64,000 nucleotides of DNA from Tychonema sp. LEGE 07203 (GTDB lineage: Bacteria > Cyanobacteriota > Cyanobacteriia > Cyanobacteriales > Microcoleaceae), in the NCBI RefSeq assembly GCF_015207285.1, contig NZ_JADEXD010000004.1:1-64000 (forward strand), written 5' to 3'. A program made the position numbers and the translations under genes. Numbering within the stretch: the stretch's first letter is position 1; every line of letters starts with the position of its first letter. Under the pieces are notes generated by a model. The model made no database searches. It was not told the origin of the DNA and saw nothing but the letters and a program-made list of their open reading frames with translations. Positions 17,111 through 26,460 of the stretch are shown here, piece by piece.

Positions 17111-18193
17111 ATGACCGAGAAACAAAACAGAACTTTACCGGCGCAGCCAGCCCTCTGCCGGATTTTAGATGCAAATCTCGATCGGTCGCGCGAAGGGTTG
17201 AGAATTATTGAAGAATGGTGCAGGTTTGGTCTCAACAGCGCCGATTTAGCCCGCCAGTGCAAGCAACTGCGCCAAGAATTGGCAGCTTGGCACACAGCAG
17301 AACTTCGCAGCGCTAGGGATACGCCCGCCGACGAAGGTACGCAGTTGACTCACCCGCAGGAAGAGCAGAGATCGAGCATCCAGCATCTACTGGAGGCGAA
17401 TTTTTGTAGGGTGGAAGAAGCTCTGCGGGTACTCGAAGAGTACGGCAAAATTTACGATCGAAATATGGGGGCGGCTTTTAAGCAGATGCGCTATCGGGTT
17501 TATACCCTCGAAAGCAATTTGCTTGCCTACCGGCGCTACCAACAATTACTCAAATCGCAGCTATACCTGGTAACTTCCCCCAGAGACAACTTGTTACCAG
17601 TTGTGGAAGCTGCTTTGCAAGGCGGACTGACTTTGGTACAGTACCGCGACAAAACCTCAGACGATGGGGTAAAGTTGGCGAATGTGCGACAGATGAGCGA
17701 ACTTTGTCACCGCTACGACGCTTTGCTGATTGTCAACGATCGAGTAGATTTGGCGATCGCGGCCGATGCCGACGGCGTACACTTAGGACAGCAAGATTTA
17801 CCTGTAGCCGAAGCGCGCAGGTTGCTCGGCCCGGGACGGATTATCGGTTGTTCGACAACCAATGGCGAGGAAATGCAGCGAGCCATTGATGCGGGAGCCG
17901 ATTATATTGGAGTTGGGCCTGTCTACGAAACTCCGACGAAAGCCAATAAAGCTGCTGCGGGTTTAGACTATGTGCGGTATGCTGCGGATAAGTCGCCCGT
18001 TCCTTGGTTTGCGATCGGCGGAATTGATATCAACAACCTCGACGCAGTATTGAATGCCGGAGCTCAGAGGGTTGCCGCAGTACGCGCGATTATGGAAGCA
18101 GAGCAGCCTACCTTAGTCACGCAGTTTTTGATCTCGCAGTTGACTCGAATCCAGAATCTGAAAGCTCAAAAACTCATGCAAATCAAAAGTTAA
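17111..18193 (+). CDS. thiE: Thiamine-phosphate synthase with cyanobacterial N-terminal domain
   Basis: ThiE joins hydroxymethylpyrimidine diphosphate and thiazole phosphate to give thiamine phosphate. The C-terminal part (about residues 148-345) carries the TIM-barrel motifs TLVQYRDKT, LLIVNDRVDLA, ADGVHLGQ, GCSTTN and GVGPVYETPTK. The N-terminal ~145 residues (LCRILDANLDRSREGLRIIE and on) are the helical extension seen in cyanobacterial ThiE. The total of 360 residues fits that fused form. Start ATG at 17111. ThiS lies about 350 bases downstream on the same strand, consistent with a thiamine locus. Confidence 0.94.
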   Translation: MTEKQNRTLPAQPALCRILDANLDRSREGLRIIEEWCRFGLNSADLARQCKQLRQELAAWHTAELRSARDTPADEGTQLTHPQEEQRSSIQHLLEANFCRVEEALRVLEEYGKIYDRNMGAAFKQMRYRVYTLESNLLAYRRYQQLLKSQLYLVTSPRDNLLPVVEAALQGGLTLVQYRDKTSDDGVKLANVRQMSELCHRYDALLIVNDRVDLAIAADADGVHLGQQDLPVAEARRLLGPGRIIGCSTTNGEEMQRAIDAGADYIGVGPVYETPTKANKAAAGLDYVRYAADKSPVPWFAIGGIDINNLDAVLNAGAQRVAAVRAIMEAEQPTLVTQFLISQLTRIQNLKAQKLMQIKS

Positions 18194-18539
18194 TTTTAAG
18201 CCGATCGAGCATCGAATTAACCGCGAAGGTGCTAAGCTGTAGGTTGGGCCAAGCGATAGCGAAGAAACCCCACACCAGATTTGAAATGAATAGTTGGGCG
18301 GAGTGAAACCGAAGGTTCGCCAGTTCAACCCAACCTACATATTTGGGATTTCGCTTGATTGACAGCCGCCATAATAACTAATAATATCAAATCCGTTAGC
18401 ATCGGAATAATAAATTCGAGTCAACAGTCAACAGTCAACAGTCAACAGTCAGTAGGGGCGGTGCCCCCGTGCCCGCCCTCTTAACAGTCAACAGTCAACA
18501 TCATTCCGGTGTTACCGGAAATGATATAACTAATCACAA
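18194..18539. repeat. Repeat-filled thiE-thiS spacer
   Basis: GTAGGTTGGG (near 18239) and CCCAACCTAC (near 18328) form an inverted pair about 100 bases apart. Composite repeat copy C follows (18384-18528), with a GTCAACAGTCAACA core interrupted by GTAGGGGCGGTGCCCCCGTG (18452-18471). It ends in TTCCGGTGTTACCGGAAATG, itself a near palindrome. ThiS translation starts just 12 bases after the repeat. Confidence 0.75.
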
Positions 18540-18752
18540 ATGACCAACCAAATTGCGCTGCAAGTCAACGGAGAAACCCGTAATTGTGCGATCGACACAT
18601 CGCTGCCAAAATTACTAGAACAATTAGGATTAAACCCGCGCTTAATAGCTGTCGAGTACAACGGCGAAATCCTGCACAAACAATTTTGGGAAACCACAAA
18701 GATACAAGAAGGCGACATCCTAGAAATAGTCACAATCGTCGGAGGAGGCTAG
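18540..18752 (+). CDS. thiS: Sulfur carrier protein ThiS
   Basis: The 70-residue ubiquitin-like protein ends in VTIVGGG; the C-terminal Gly-Gly is thiocarboxylated and donates sulfur for thiazole formation. MTNQIALQVNGETRNC at the start and LLEQLGLNPRLIAVEYNGEI in the middle match ThiS. It probably works with ThiE from the upstream gene and with ThiG and ThiF encoded elsewhere. Confidence 0.92.
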   Translation: MTNQIALQVNGETRNCAIDTSLPKLLEQLGLNPRLIAVEYNGEILHKQFWETTKIQEGDILEIVTIVGGG

Positions 18753-19015
18753 CCACAAAGCGAGCGAATCATACCAAATCCCTCGATATCCAAATTATTC
18801 ATCTCTCTCCTCTCTTCCTCTGCGGCCTCTGCGGCCTCTGCGGTTAAAACATTCCGAATTTCTCACAAAACTTGTCTGCCAAACCTTAGATACCCGACTT
18901 CTTAAAAAAGTCGGGTATCTGAATATAACCCGCGCCGGCGGGTTTGGTTTGTATAGACACGGTTTCAACCGCCGTTTTATATGCGTTCCCAGGCAGAACC
19001 CAGGAACGCATAAAA
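18753..19015. other. Convergent thiS/rpmA spacer
   Basis: It contains a CCTCTGCGGCCTCTGCGG run (near 18815-18846) of the dispersed TCTGCGGTTAA family, the strong stem-loop at 18888-18920, and a second inverted repeat (ATGCGTTCC at 18981-18989 pairing with GGAACGCAT at 19003-19011) directly at the rpmA stop. Confidence 0.6.
18888..18920. terminator. Strong stem-loop between thiS and rpmA
   Basis: AGATACCCGACTT (18888-18900) pairs perfectly with AAGTCGGGTATCT (18908-18920) around a seven-base loop. It lies between convergent genes and may stop both transcripts. There is no long T-run after it, so its strength as an intrinsic terminator is uncertain. Confidence 0.65.
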
Positions 19016-19300
19016 TTAGACTGCTACAGGTTCAGCAGCAGGTGCAACTACCGGATAAATGCTGACTTTCTTGCGAGTTTTGCCCTTTCTTTCAAAAGTC
19101 ACCACACCATCAATCAGCGCAAACAAAGTATCATCTCTGCCGATACCAACATTGTTACCGGGGTGAACCTTCGTACCGCGTTGGCGGATCAAAATATTGC
19201 CAGCTCTCACGACTTGGCCGCCGTAACGCTTGACACCGAGACGCTGGGCATTAGAATCGCGACCGTTGCGCGTGCTACCCGTACCTTTCTTGTGGGCCAT
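19016..19300 (-). CDS. rpmA: 50S ribosomal protein bL27
   Basis: The 94-residue protein starts [20 protein letters not shown] and continues LGVKRYGGQ, the invariant bL27 N-terminus that reaches toward the peptidyl-transferase centre. It ends in a cyanobacterial Ala/Val/Pro-rich tail. It lies 27 bases after rplU on the same strand, the usual rplU-rpmA operon order. Confidence 0.98.
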   Translation of the reverse strand: MAHKKGTGSTRNGRDSNAQRLGVKRYGGQVVRAGNILIRQRGTKVHPGNNVGIGRDDTLFALIDGVVTFERKGKTRKKVSIYPVVAPAAEPVAV

Positions 19301-19327
19301 AATATCCTCAACTGTATTTACTATTGT

Positions 19328-19720
19328 TTATTCTGATTCAATTTCGCCGGTTTGGGGAGTTTCAACAACTGCTTGAGACAAATCTCTCGCTGCCAAAACA
19401 ACACCGTTGACGCTGATGGAGTCAATCATAAACCGAGTTGTTTCTTGACGGTGCCCTTTTTTCTTCCGAGTTTTCTTTTTCGGCTTCATCTTGTAGACGA
19501 TGATTTTGCGGCCCCGGAAATGCCGCAGCACAGTTCCTTCTACAGTGGCATTTTCTACTAGAGGCTGACCGATGTGAACGTCGTCTTCGTGCTGGATCAG
19601 AAATACTTTATCGATGGTGACTTTTGATTCAGCTTCCACGTGAAGCAGTTCGATGTCGTAGAAGCGGCCTGGTTCTACCCGAAATTGTTTGCCGCCGGTT
19701 TCAATGATTGCGTAAGTCAT
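19328..19720 (-). CDS. rplU: 50S ribosomal protein bL21
   Basis: The 130-residue protein starts MTYAIIETGGKQFRVEPG and has the conserved KPKKKTRKKKGHRQ basic stretch (residues ~79-92) that contacts 23S rRNA. A C-terminal extension past residue ~108 is acidic. It is the first gene of an rplU-rpmA operon on the minus strand. Confidence 0.97.
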   Translation of the reverse strand: MTYAIIETGGKQFRVEPGRFYDIELLHVEAESKVTIDKVFLIQHEDDVHIGQPLVENATVEGTVLRHFRGRKIIVYKMKPKKKTRKKKGHRQETTRFMIDSISVNGVVLAARDLSQAVVETPQTGEIESE

Positions 19721-20109
19721 GGGATGGTTGTTGGTTTTGCCGTACAGGTAGCCGGTCAGTCACTTGTCAGTTGGCAGTGTTGAGAACTTTTGGCTGACGA
19801 CTGTTTTCCAGCTTTTGGAATGTCTCGACCTGATCCGAGCAGGATTTAGACAGACAATCTACAATTATTGCTGATTTGGGTATTTTTGTCAAGTTCGATC
19901 GCGCCACTTTTTTCTAACTAGGTAGTTTTGCACGCAAAGGCGGTCAGAAACCTGGTTTTTGACGAAAAGGCGCGTTTTTACCCAGAGTAAGGATAAAAAA
20001 CCCGGTTTCTTTGGTCCTAATGTCGCGAACGGTTAGGGATAAAAACAGAAGATGCTGTAACTTTTTTATCCAATTTATCCAAAAGTGCGATCGACCTTAC
20101 GTCCTTAAT
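19721..20109. other. Upstream region of rplU
   Basis: The rplU promoter must lie here. At about 19949-20005 there are degenerate members of the AGAAACCCGGTTTCT family (AGAAACCTGGTTTTTG and AAAAAACCCGGTTTCTTT) in an inverted arrangement. No gene is recognised. Confidence 0.45.
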
Positions 20110-20325
20110 TCAAGCAGTCGCAGAACACCTGCTACTTCGCAACAATTCCAAAGCCTGATGTCTTACCCTACCCTCCATCACCTCTGTTTGCAAAGTAATA
20201 AAAGCATCAAAATCTTCTAAACCGTACTTAGTCATCTGCAACTGCTGTCGCAACAGTTCTTCTGCCTCAACCGTTAAATAACCGGTTGCCAAAGCTTTTC
20301 GGACAATTGTACTGATTAAAGTCAT
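20110..20325 (-). CDS. Small conserved-looking cyanobacterial protein
   Basis: The 71-residue frame starts with ATG at 20325 and reads TIVRKALATGYLTVEAEELL, then RQQLQMTKYGLEDFDAFITL, which has the feel of a small helical protein common in filamentous cyanobacteria. I know of no function. Amino-acid composition is protein-like (regular Leu/Glu/Arg pattern) and no other frame here is better. It stands alone with long spacers on both sides. Confidence 0.5.
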   Translation of the reverse strand: MTLISTIVRKALATGYLTVEAEELLRQQLQMTKYGLEDFDAFITLQTEVMEGRVRHQALELLRSSRCSATA

Positions 20326-20514
20326 AGTAGATTCACCCCAAACACGCGCACGCTAACAGTGGACTTTTATCGCCAGACTAACTCGGCTTTTAGTTTGTTT
20401 CCTCCTTACCTTTAAAATACGCTAAATCTACCTGAAGGCATATTTAAACCTAGGGATTTGCAAATTCTTAAATTGTATCAATTGCAACAAGAAAGTGCGA
20501 TTCAATTGATACAT

Positions 20515-21015
20515 TTAGTTTGTGTCAAACAACAGCCGCCATTCTCTGACAGAAAAAGGAGGAACCAGCAATGTAGTTTCTGGTTGATTTTTCACGGGCA
20601 AATTCAACCGCAAAGGTTGATTGCTTTCCAATTGTGCAATTATTAATTTAAAATCGTATTCGCCAACATTCATTGGCAAATCCGACTTGCTCCAAATATC
20701 ATTAGCCTTACCAATTTCCCGATCGCCAGCAGCGACTTTCAACGGTACCGGGTGCTGCAATTCTGTTCCGGGAAATCCTACCAATCTCAGGTTGAAAGAG
20801 TTTACCACCCCCGATTTTACTCGCTTGTACAAAACCACTTGCCATGCTTTGTCATCAGTATCGCGCAGGCTTTGTACGGAGCGATACATCACTCTGTCTG
20901 CTGTTTCTGGATACTTGTGAATCGAAGCAAAAGCGGGCGGGCTGTTTGCGATTGTTAGATAGAAACAAAGGGTAATAATAATTACAAATTTGCGCCAAAA
21001 CTCATATTTTTTCAT
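20515..21015 (-). CDS. DUF3122-like exported protein
   Basis: The 166-residue protein has an N-terminal hydrophobic signal (FVIIITLCFYLTIANSPPAF, then AS), cleaved probably after residue ~31. The mature part has VMYRSVQSLRDTDDKAWQVV and FNLRLVGFPGTEL, which resemble the cyanobacterial DUF3122 family. Its role is unknown; location in the periplasm or thylakoid lumen is inferred. It lies 45 bases downstream of the cytochrome gene on the same strand, so they are probably co-transcribed. That makes a partner role to a lumenal electron carrier possible but unproven. Confidence 0.68.
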   Translation of the reverse strand: MKKYEFWRKFVIIITLCFYLTIANSPPAFASIHKYPETADRVMYRSVQSLRDTDDKAWQVVLYKRVKSGVVNSFNLRLVGFPGTELQHPVPLKVAAGDREIGKANDIWSKSDLPMNVGEYDFKLIIAQLESNQPLRLNLPVKNQPETTLLVPPFSVREWRLLFDTN

Positions 21016-21060
21016 CTGTTAATACTTCTAATGAAGGTTTGCAATAAGGAATGCAAGTTT

Positions 21061-21438
21061 TTATTTCCAATCAGTTTCGGCTTGGGATAGCACGTAGGCT
21101 GAAACATCGATAATTTGTTGTTCCGACAAACGATTTTTGTAAGCGGGCATAATACCTTTGCCGTTGGCTACCAAGTTGGAAATATTGTCTATCGAATCCA
21201 TACCATATTTTTTTAAGGCTTTTTGTTTCAAGTTTTTGCCGCGCCTGATAATGTTGCTCCCGTTGATGTGACAGCCTGCACAGTTGGCGCTGAAGACTTC
21301 GGCGGCGGTGGGAGTTTCGGGAGTTGTCGCTGGATCTGCGATCGCGATTTGGGAATTAGTAGCGATTCCTACAAATGCCAGTGTCAGTATTAATACAAAG
21401 GCGGTGAAGCTTTTTTTAAACTTATTTAGAGAAATCAT
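21061..21438 (-). CDS. Cytochrome c6-type soluble electron carrier
   Basis: The 125-residue protein has a signal peptide (about 1-34, ending IAIADPA). The mature domain carries one CAGCH haem-attachment motif, the c6-like KKYGMDSIDNISNLVANGKG and a Met ligand in IMPAYKNRL. It ends with IIDVSAYVLSQAETDWK. Cytochrome c6 carries electrons from cytochrome b6f to photosystem I or terminal oxidase in the lumen. The region after CAGCH (INGSNIIRRGKNLKQKALKK) is Lys/Arg-rich and unlike the classical c6 NLVNAAKTL. This could be a divergent c6B/c6C-type paralogue rather than the main petJ product, so I leave the symbol empty. Confidence 0.85.
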   Translation of the reverse strand: MISLNKFKKSFTAFVLILTLAFVGIATNSQIAIADPATTPETPTAAEVFSANCAGCHINGSNIIRRGKNLKQKALKKYGMDSIDNISNLVANGKGIMPAYKNRLSEQQIIDVSAYVLSQAETDWK

Positions 21439-21512
21439 CTATTTGCAAGTTAAAAAATAGTGCTGGATTTCATGATATCACTAAATACGAGTTTTAGGGT
21501 TGACTCACCGAT

Positions 21513-23000
21513 TCATTCTTCCCAGTCGAAGGTGCGGGAAACTGCTTTTTTCCAAAAGCGATATTTTTGCTCCCGAAGCGATCTCGGCATTTGCGGTTCC
21601 CAAATACAATCCACCGCCCAATTGTCCCGCAATTGAGCTAGTTTACTCCAAAAACCCACCGCTAAACCGGCCGCATAGGCCGCGCCCAATGCAGTAGTTT
21701 CTGTTACCGCAGGCCGCACCACAGGCACTCCCAAAACATCGCTCTGAAACTGCATCAGCGTGTGATTTCCCACCATTCCTCCGTCTACTTTTAAAGACAA
21801 AAGTTCGACGCCGGAATCCTGATTCATCGCATCCAATATTTCCCGCGTTTGCCATGCTGTAGCTTCCAATACTGCGCGGGCAATGTGTGCCTTAGTCGCG
21901 TAGCGAGTTAAACCTACAATTACTCCCCGCGCGCTGTCTTGCCAATAGGGCGCGTAGAGTCCAGAAAATGCCGGCACAATATAAACTCCCGCGCTATCTT
22001 CGACTGTATTTGCTAATGTTTCTACTTCCGCAGATGTGTTGATGATGCCCAAATTGTCCCGCAGCCACTGTACTAATGCTCCGGCGATCGCAATACTGCC
22101 TTCGAGAGCATACACAGCGGGCGATTCTCCCATCTTGTAGGCAACAGTTGTCAGCAACCCTTGCTTTGAAGGGACGATCGCCTCACCAGTATTCAGCAGC
22201 ATAAAACAGCCCGTACCGTAAGTATTTTTTGCCTCCCCAACATTGAAACAAGTTTGCCCCACCAGAGCAGCCTGCTGATCGCCCAAAGCAGCAGCAATTG
22301 GAACACCATCTAACAATCCTTTTGCAGTACCAAAAATGTGACTAGAAGGGCAAATTTCTGGCAGCATACAGCGGGGAATTCCCATTGTTTCCAAAGTTTC
22401 AGCATCCCAATCGAGGGTTTGCAAATCCATCAACATCGTGCGGCTGGCGTTGGTAACATCAGTAACGTGCGCGCCGCCGGTGAGGTGCCAAATTAGAAAA
22501 GAATCGACAGTACCAAAAATCGCCTCACCTCGATTTGCAGCTTCCCGCAATCCTGCAATATTGTCCAACATCCACTTGATTTTTGGCCCGCTGAAATAAG
22601 TCGTTAGCGGCAAACCGCAGCGCTCTCGAAATCGATCTTTGCCCTCAACTGCTGCTAAGCTACTACAAATTTGATGAGTCCGCGTATCTTGCCAAACAAT
22701 CGCATTGCCGTAAGGTTTACCAGTTTTTCGGTTCCAAACAATTGTCGTTTCGCGCTGGTTGGTAATGCCGAGGGCCACAATATCTTGCGGGTCAATATTG
22801 CCGATTTCAAGTGTATTTTCGATCGCGCTTTGGGTGCGCTGCCAAATTTCATCGCAATCGTGTTCAACCCATCCCGGTTGCGGGTAAATTTGCTGGTGTT
22901 CTTGTTGGTTGCTGGCAACTATCTTTCCCCGGCGATCGAATACAATAAACCGGGTGCTAGTTGTTCCTTGGTCGATCGCTGCTACGTATTTTTTTACCAA
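21513..23000 (-). CDS. glpK: Glycerol kinase
   Basis: The 495-residue protein has the FGGY-kinase layout: [16 protein letters not shown] at the N-terminus (ATP site), [19 protein letters not shown], the substrate region WQDTRT, the [15 protein letters not shown] segment, [12 protein letters not shown] and the C-terminal KVDGGMVGN and [16 protein letters not shown] motifs. Length and motifs match GlpK, which phosphorylates glycerol to glycerol-3-phosphate. The start is the ATG at 23000. No glpF or glpD lies beside it. It is divergent from the DUF99 gene 100 bases away. Confidence 0.97.
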   Translation of the reverse strand: MVKKYVAAIDQGTTSTRFIVFDRRGKIVASNQQEHQQIYPQPGWVEHDCDEIWQRTQSAIENTLEIGNIDPQDIVALGITNQRETTIVWNRKTGKPYGNAIVWQDTRTHQICSSLAAVEGKDRFRERCGLPLTTYFSGPKIKWMLDNIAGLREAANRGEAIFGTVDSFLIWHLTGGAHVTDVTNASRTMLMDLQTLDWDAETLETMGIPRCMLPEICPSSHIFGTAKGLLDGVPIAAALGDQQAALVGQTCFNVGEAKNTYGTGCFMLLNTGEAIVPSKQGLLTTVAYKMGESPAVYALEGSIAIAGALVQWLRDNLGIINTSAEVETLANTVEDSAGVYIVPAFSGLYAPYWQDSARGVIVGLTRYATKAHIARAVLEATAWQTREILDAMNQDSGVELLSLKVDGGMVGNHTLMQFQSDVLGVPVVRPAVTETTALGAAYAAGLAVGFWSKLAQLRDNWAVDCIWEPQMPRSLREQKYRFWKKAVSRTFDWEE

Positions 23001-23100
23001 TTGCCTAAAATATGTTTAGTAATCAGGTCTTTAACGTATATGATACTATATCTAGAACTCCAATTAATGTCAAAAACTTTAGCTTAGGGAACTCAACAAG

Positions 23101-23685
23101 TTGAAACTGGCAGATTTGCTGAGGCTCGATCGCACAATTAAGGTTATTGGCTTTGACGACGCTCCATTTTCTCGTACCAGCGGCGGTCTGGTGTCCGTCG
23201 CGGGCGTAGTCTGCGGGGGTACCAGATTTGAAGGAATGGTCTGGGGACAAGTCCTCCCAGACGGATTAGATGCCACTGATGCTATTTGTCAGCTACTGAT
23301 CGGAGGTAAATTTCTGCCGCAATTGCACCTCGTTTTGTTAGACGGAATTGCTTTCGGCGGCTTCAATATTATTGACCTGCGGGAGTTAGCATCGCGGCTG
23401 CAAATTCCTTGCGTTGCTGTCATGCGCCGCCAACCAGATTTAACTGCTATTGAAAAAGCTCTCGGCTATTTACCAGACTTGGAATACCGTTTAGAATTGT
23501 TGCGTCGCGCCGGAAAAATTTATGCTTTTGAACCTTTCTTTTTTCAGGTATGCGGCGAACAACCGGAAGTAATTGCGCTGGTACTCCAGCGTTTGACTGA
23601 TACTGGTAAGGTTCCTGAAGCTTTGCGTTTGGCTCATTTGATTGGTGCGGCGGTTATTACGGGTGTTAGCGGCAGTTCTGCTTGA
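23101..23685 (+). CDS. DUF99 family protein (endonuclease V-like UPF0215)
   Basis: The 194-residue frame starts with a TTG at 23101; the nearest upstream ATG is out of frame and soon stops. The motifs VIGFDDAPF, VAGVVCGGTRFEGMVWG, LVLLDGIAFGGFNIID and LRLAHLIGAAVITGVS match DUF99, a family with an RNase H-like fold related to endonuclease V. No experimental function is firmly known to me. The Asp in VIGFDDAPF and the Asp in LLDGIAFGGF are in place as possible metal ligands. Nuclease activity is inference only. Confidence 0.85.
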   Translation: MKLADLLRLDRTIKVIGFDDAPFSRTSGGLVSVAGVVCGGTRFEGMVWGQVLPDGLDATDAICQLLIGGKFLPQLHLVLLDGIAFGGFNIIDLRELASRLQIPCVAVMRRQPDLTAIEKALGYLPDLEYRLELLRRAGKIYAFEPFFFQVCGEQPEVIALVLQRLTDTGKVPEALRLAHLIGAAVITGVSGSSA

Positions 23686-23886
23686 ATTATTGTTAACAAC
23701 GGGCAAGATGCCCGTTCCACAAAGAGGATTTTTTTTAATGGGCGGGTAGGAGATACTGTTAATAACGGCAAGATGCCCGTTTCACAAAGAGGATTTTTTC
23801 TTGTGGGGAGTAGGGGTTGGGCAGGAGAGCCCGCCCATAAAAGGTTTATTGACAATGGTGCAATATCTCAGTTTCTACTCTCTTAC
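23686..23886. repeat. Direct repeats with GGGCAAGATGCCC hairpins
   Basis: ACGGGCAAGATGCCCGTTCC at ~23700 and a close copy about 65 bases later are each followed by ACAAAGAGGATTTTTT. The inner CGGGCAAGATGCCCG is a small hairpin and the T-run follows it at a distance, so either copy could act as a terminator for the DUF99 gene. At 23811-23846 is GGGGAGTAGGGGTTGGGCAG, then AGAGCCCGCCC, also seen near 31613-31651. Confidence 0.65.
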
Positions 23887-25089
23887 TTACACAATTTCGC
23901 CCTCAATTTCACCGAATTCGATTTTAGTTCCCAAGGCTAAAGTTAAGGTGCTTTCAGGTTCAATCATTTTTATGTCGCCTTGAATGTCTGTGGCCCACCA
24001 AGCCCGATCGCTCAAATTGGTCAATCCCAATGATAGCTCGTTTTGGGATCTAGAATTAACCAGCGCTACAACACCATTAGACGCGGTAGCTGTTAAACTA
24101 GGGATGTCCGATGTTAATAGCTGAGTTCCCGCAGTCAGAGGCATCACTCGACTTCCCAATTTCAGCAAAAATTGACCGCTGTTAGAAGAATCGGCGGGGG
24201 ATTTGTGTGATATAATAGTCTGGCTGACAGGAGGCGAATTTGCAGCGGGCAAGTCAGAGTTTCCAACTGTAATTGTACAATTACCGATTCTCTTTTGGTC
24301 GCCCGATCGCAAATAACTCACCGCCCCGCGATCGACATTCTCGCAAACAATTTGACCGCCTTCTAATTGAAACCGCATCGCTAAGGGCGAAACACCAGGA
24401 ATATAGATAATAGACAAATTTTCATCACTACCAAAAGTCACCGGTTCGGCACCAATAGTCAGAGTGCGATTCGCTCCATTATCGTAACTAATTACCAGCC
24501 AAGCTTTGTTAAACAAAGTTTCGGCCACAACTAGCATAATTCCAATCCAAAAGCCGATCGCAGCACAGCCAGCTAAACGGCCCGCCGTACCCGATAAATT
24601 GTAAGCAAACAAAATAAACAAACAACCGCCCAACAGGCCCCCAACACCGCCGCCGGCAGCGCCGCGCAGCACTCCCAAATTAGGAATTCGTTTGGAAAGT
24701 CCAAGTCCCAACAAACTGCCGGCTATTCCCCAGCAAATTACTCGCAATATTTCGTTTTCGCCGTCCCCAATCCCGCTAAAAATAGCTTCGGCGATCGCTC
24801 CAGAAATTGCCCCTGTTATCAAACCAAACAATCCGCCATTTTTTAAAGCTTGTTTAATTTGGAGCTTGCCTTTAATATAGTAATAATAGCCGAGCATAAT
24901 CGCAGTAGCAATCCCGCCGCCTACCAATCCAAACCAGCGAGTTGTGGACAATACACTGTCAAAAACAGATGTTGAATCATTGAGCCGCTGGATGAAAGGT
25001 TCGGTGATGAGATTGCCGGCAAAACCGCCGACAGCACCGCTAATTCCAAACTGCAAAGCTTTTTTAAGGGCTGATAGATTTCTTTTCAC
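23887..25089 (-). CDS. Gly-rich multi-TM protein with C-terminal soluble domain, unknown function
   Basis: From the GTG at 25089 the protein is 400 residues. Residues ~10-215 contain six or so hydrophobic, glycine-rich helices (GISGAVGGFAGNLI; GLVGGGIATAIMLGYYYYI; GLFGLITGAISGAIAEAIF; GAAGGGVGGLLGGCLFILF). From ~218 on it is soluble and beta-rich, with VISYDNGANRTLTIGAEPVT and a closing TLTLALGTKIEFGEIEGEIV; an FHA-like sandwich is possible but the usual FHA motifs are not clear. The upstream 24 codons derive from an AAATCTCAAATC-type intergenic run, so I prefer the GTG. It is divergent from apcA. I do not recognise the family. Confidence 0.7.
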   Translation of the reverse strand: MKRNLSALKKALQFGISGAVGGFAGNLITEPFIQRLNDSTSVFDSVLSTTRWFGLVGGGIATAIMLGYYYYIKGKLQIKQALKNGGLFGLITGAISGAIAEAIFSGIGDGENEILRVICWGIAGSLLGLGLSKRIPNLGVLRGAAGGGVGGLLGGCLFILFAYNLSGTAGRLAGCAAIGFWIGIMLVVAETLFNKAWLVISYDNGANRTLTIGAEPVTFGSDENLSIIYIPGVSPLAMRFQLEGGQIVCENVDRGAVSYLRSGDQKRIGNCTITVGNSDLPAANSPPVSQTIISHKSPADSSNSGQFLLKLGSRVMPLTAGTQLLTSDIPSLTATASNGVVALVNSRSQNELSLGLTNLSDRAWWATDIQGDIKMIEPESTLTLALGTKIEFGEIEGEIV

Positions 25090-25974
25090 GGCGCACCTGA
25101 ATTGTAAAGTGAGACTCAATCGATTTGAGATTTGAGATTTTAGATTTGGTTGGGGGAGCATCTGTAGTTTTGTATTTTTAGCGAGCTGTGGCGATCGCCA
25201 GCCGTCAAAAAATACTGACGATCGAAGTGAGATGCTCCGTCAATGTGGGAGTTTAACTTCGATCGCGACGAGTGTACGTGGCACGGTCTCCGTTTTTGGC
25301 AGAGTCAAATTTAGCTACAAGCGAGAAAGTCACGATTTCCGATCCGCACCAGTCGCCAGCCTGTCACCTCCCCGTCTCCCGCACCTTTTTTTGAGACAGA
25401 AGTCTCCGATCCTCCCGCCGTCGCCTTCGGGACAAACCAGTCCCTAGAGCGATCGCCTGCAACCCTTGCTGCGAGATAATTTGATCTATTTTTATTTGTG
25501 AAAAATTTGCACCGGTCGGAGCCCAACCGAGGCCCCAACATGAAAAGGAATGTTACAAACTATTACAGTAACACTCAGAATGTGAACATAATGCCTCAAA
25601 ATACTTGCCAGAGGTAGTTGCGTCAGACAAGTAATATTCTGACTAACTGCCCAACAGTTACTCGATCGCCACTTAGCGATCTGCTGCAATCTCGATCGTA
25701 GATTTAAAGATCGCATCAGTCATTTGTGGTATTCTAAGCGACAGGCACTGTGCGGGCATCAGCCAAGCGCACCGGCGTGAAGAACCAGCGCCGTCAAACA
25801 CCGAAGGCAGTCACCAGCAAGCAAATTCAACACTTGCTAGCTCTGGAAAGTCCGCCTTCCCCGTCAAAGCTCCAGCCACCAGCGAAGCGAAAGGTACGGG
25901 ATGAAAGCGCCCGCCGTCGCTAGCTCAGCGCTGAGCAGTTCGCAATTGCAAAATATCCAGCGGGTACACACAAG
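25090..25974 (+). promoter_or_regulatory. apc operon upstream region and long leader
   Basis: These 885 bases precede apcA. A TATTCT (25731-25736) could be a -10, giving a leader of about 230 bases. The leader is unusually GC- and CA-rich compared with other spacers here. It includes the perfect 14-base palindrome GCTCAGCGCTGAGC (25923-25936) about 40 bases before the start codon. There is no normal Shine-Dalgarno before the apcA ATG (the preceding bases are CACACAAG). No apcE lies upstream. A structured leader acting on translation or stability is inference. Confidence 0.5.
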
Positions 25975-26460
25975 ATGAGTATCGTCACCAAATCAATCGT
26001 CAACGCAGACGCCGAAGCTCGCTACTTGAGCCCAGGTGAATTAGACCGGATCAAGAGCTTCGTCACCTCTGGCGAACGCCGCGTCCGCATCGCCCAAATT
26101 ATGAGCGAATCCCGCGAACGCATCGTCAAGCAAGCCGGCGACCAACTTTTCCAAAAACGCCCTGACGTTGTTTCTCCCGGCGGCAACGCTTACGGCGAAG
26201 AAATGACCGCAACTTGCTTGCGCGACTTGGACTACTACCTGCGTTTGATCACCTACGGAATCGTAGCTGGCGACATTACTCCGATCGAAGAAATCGGTAT
26301 TGTCGGCGTCCGCGAAATGTACAACTCTCTCGGAACCCCGATTGCAGCCGTCGCCGAAGGCGTGCGCGCTATGAAAAGTGCAGCTTCCTCGCTGCTATCT
26401 GGAGACGATGCTTCCGAAGCTTCCTCTTACTTCGACTACGTTATCGGTGCGATGCAGTAA
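25975..26460 (+). CDS. apcA: Allophycocyanin alpha subunit
   Basis: The 161-residue protein starts [20 protein letters not shown] and has the chromophore cysteine in [19 protein letters not shown] (Cys ~81) that binds phycocyanobilin. Length and motif match ApcA, which pairs with ApcB in the phycobilisome core and passes energy to the photosystems. It is the first gene of apcA-apcB-apcC, with 176 bases to apcB. Confidence 0.98.
   Translation: MSIVTKSIVNADAEARYLSPGELDRIKSFVTSGERRVRIAQIMSESRERIVKQAGDQLFQKRPDVVSPGGNAYGEEMTATCLRDLDYYLRLITYGIVAGDITPIEEIGIVGVREMYNSLGTPIAAVAEGVRAMKSAASSLLSGDDASEASSYFDYVIGAMQ

Noticed and set aside
18975-19014. Intrinsic terminator right after rpmA
   Set aside because: The hairpin is real, but on the rpmA strand it is followed by ATATAAAACGG, not by a T-run, so I list it only as an inverted repeat in the spacer.
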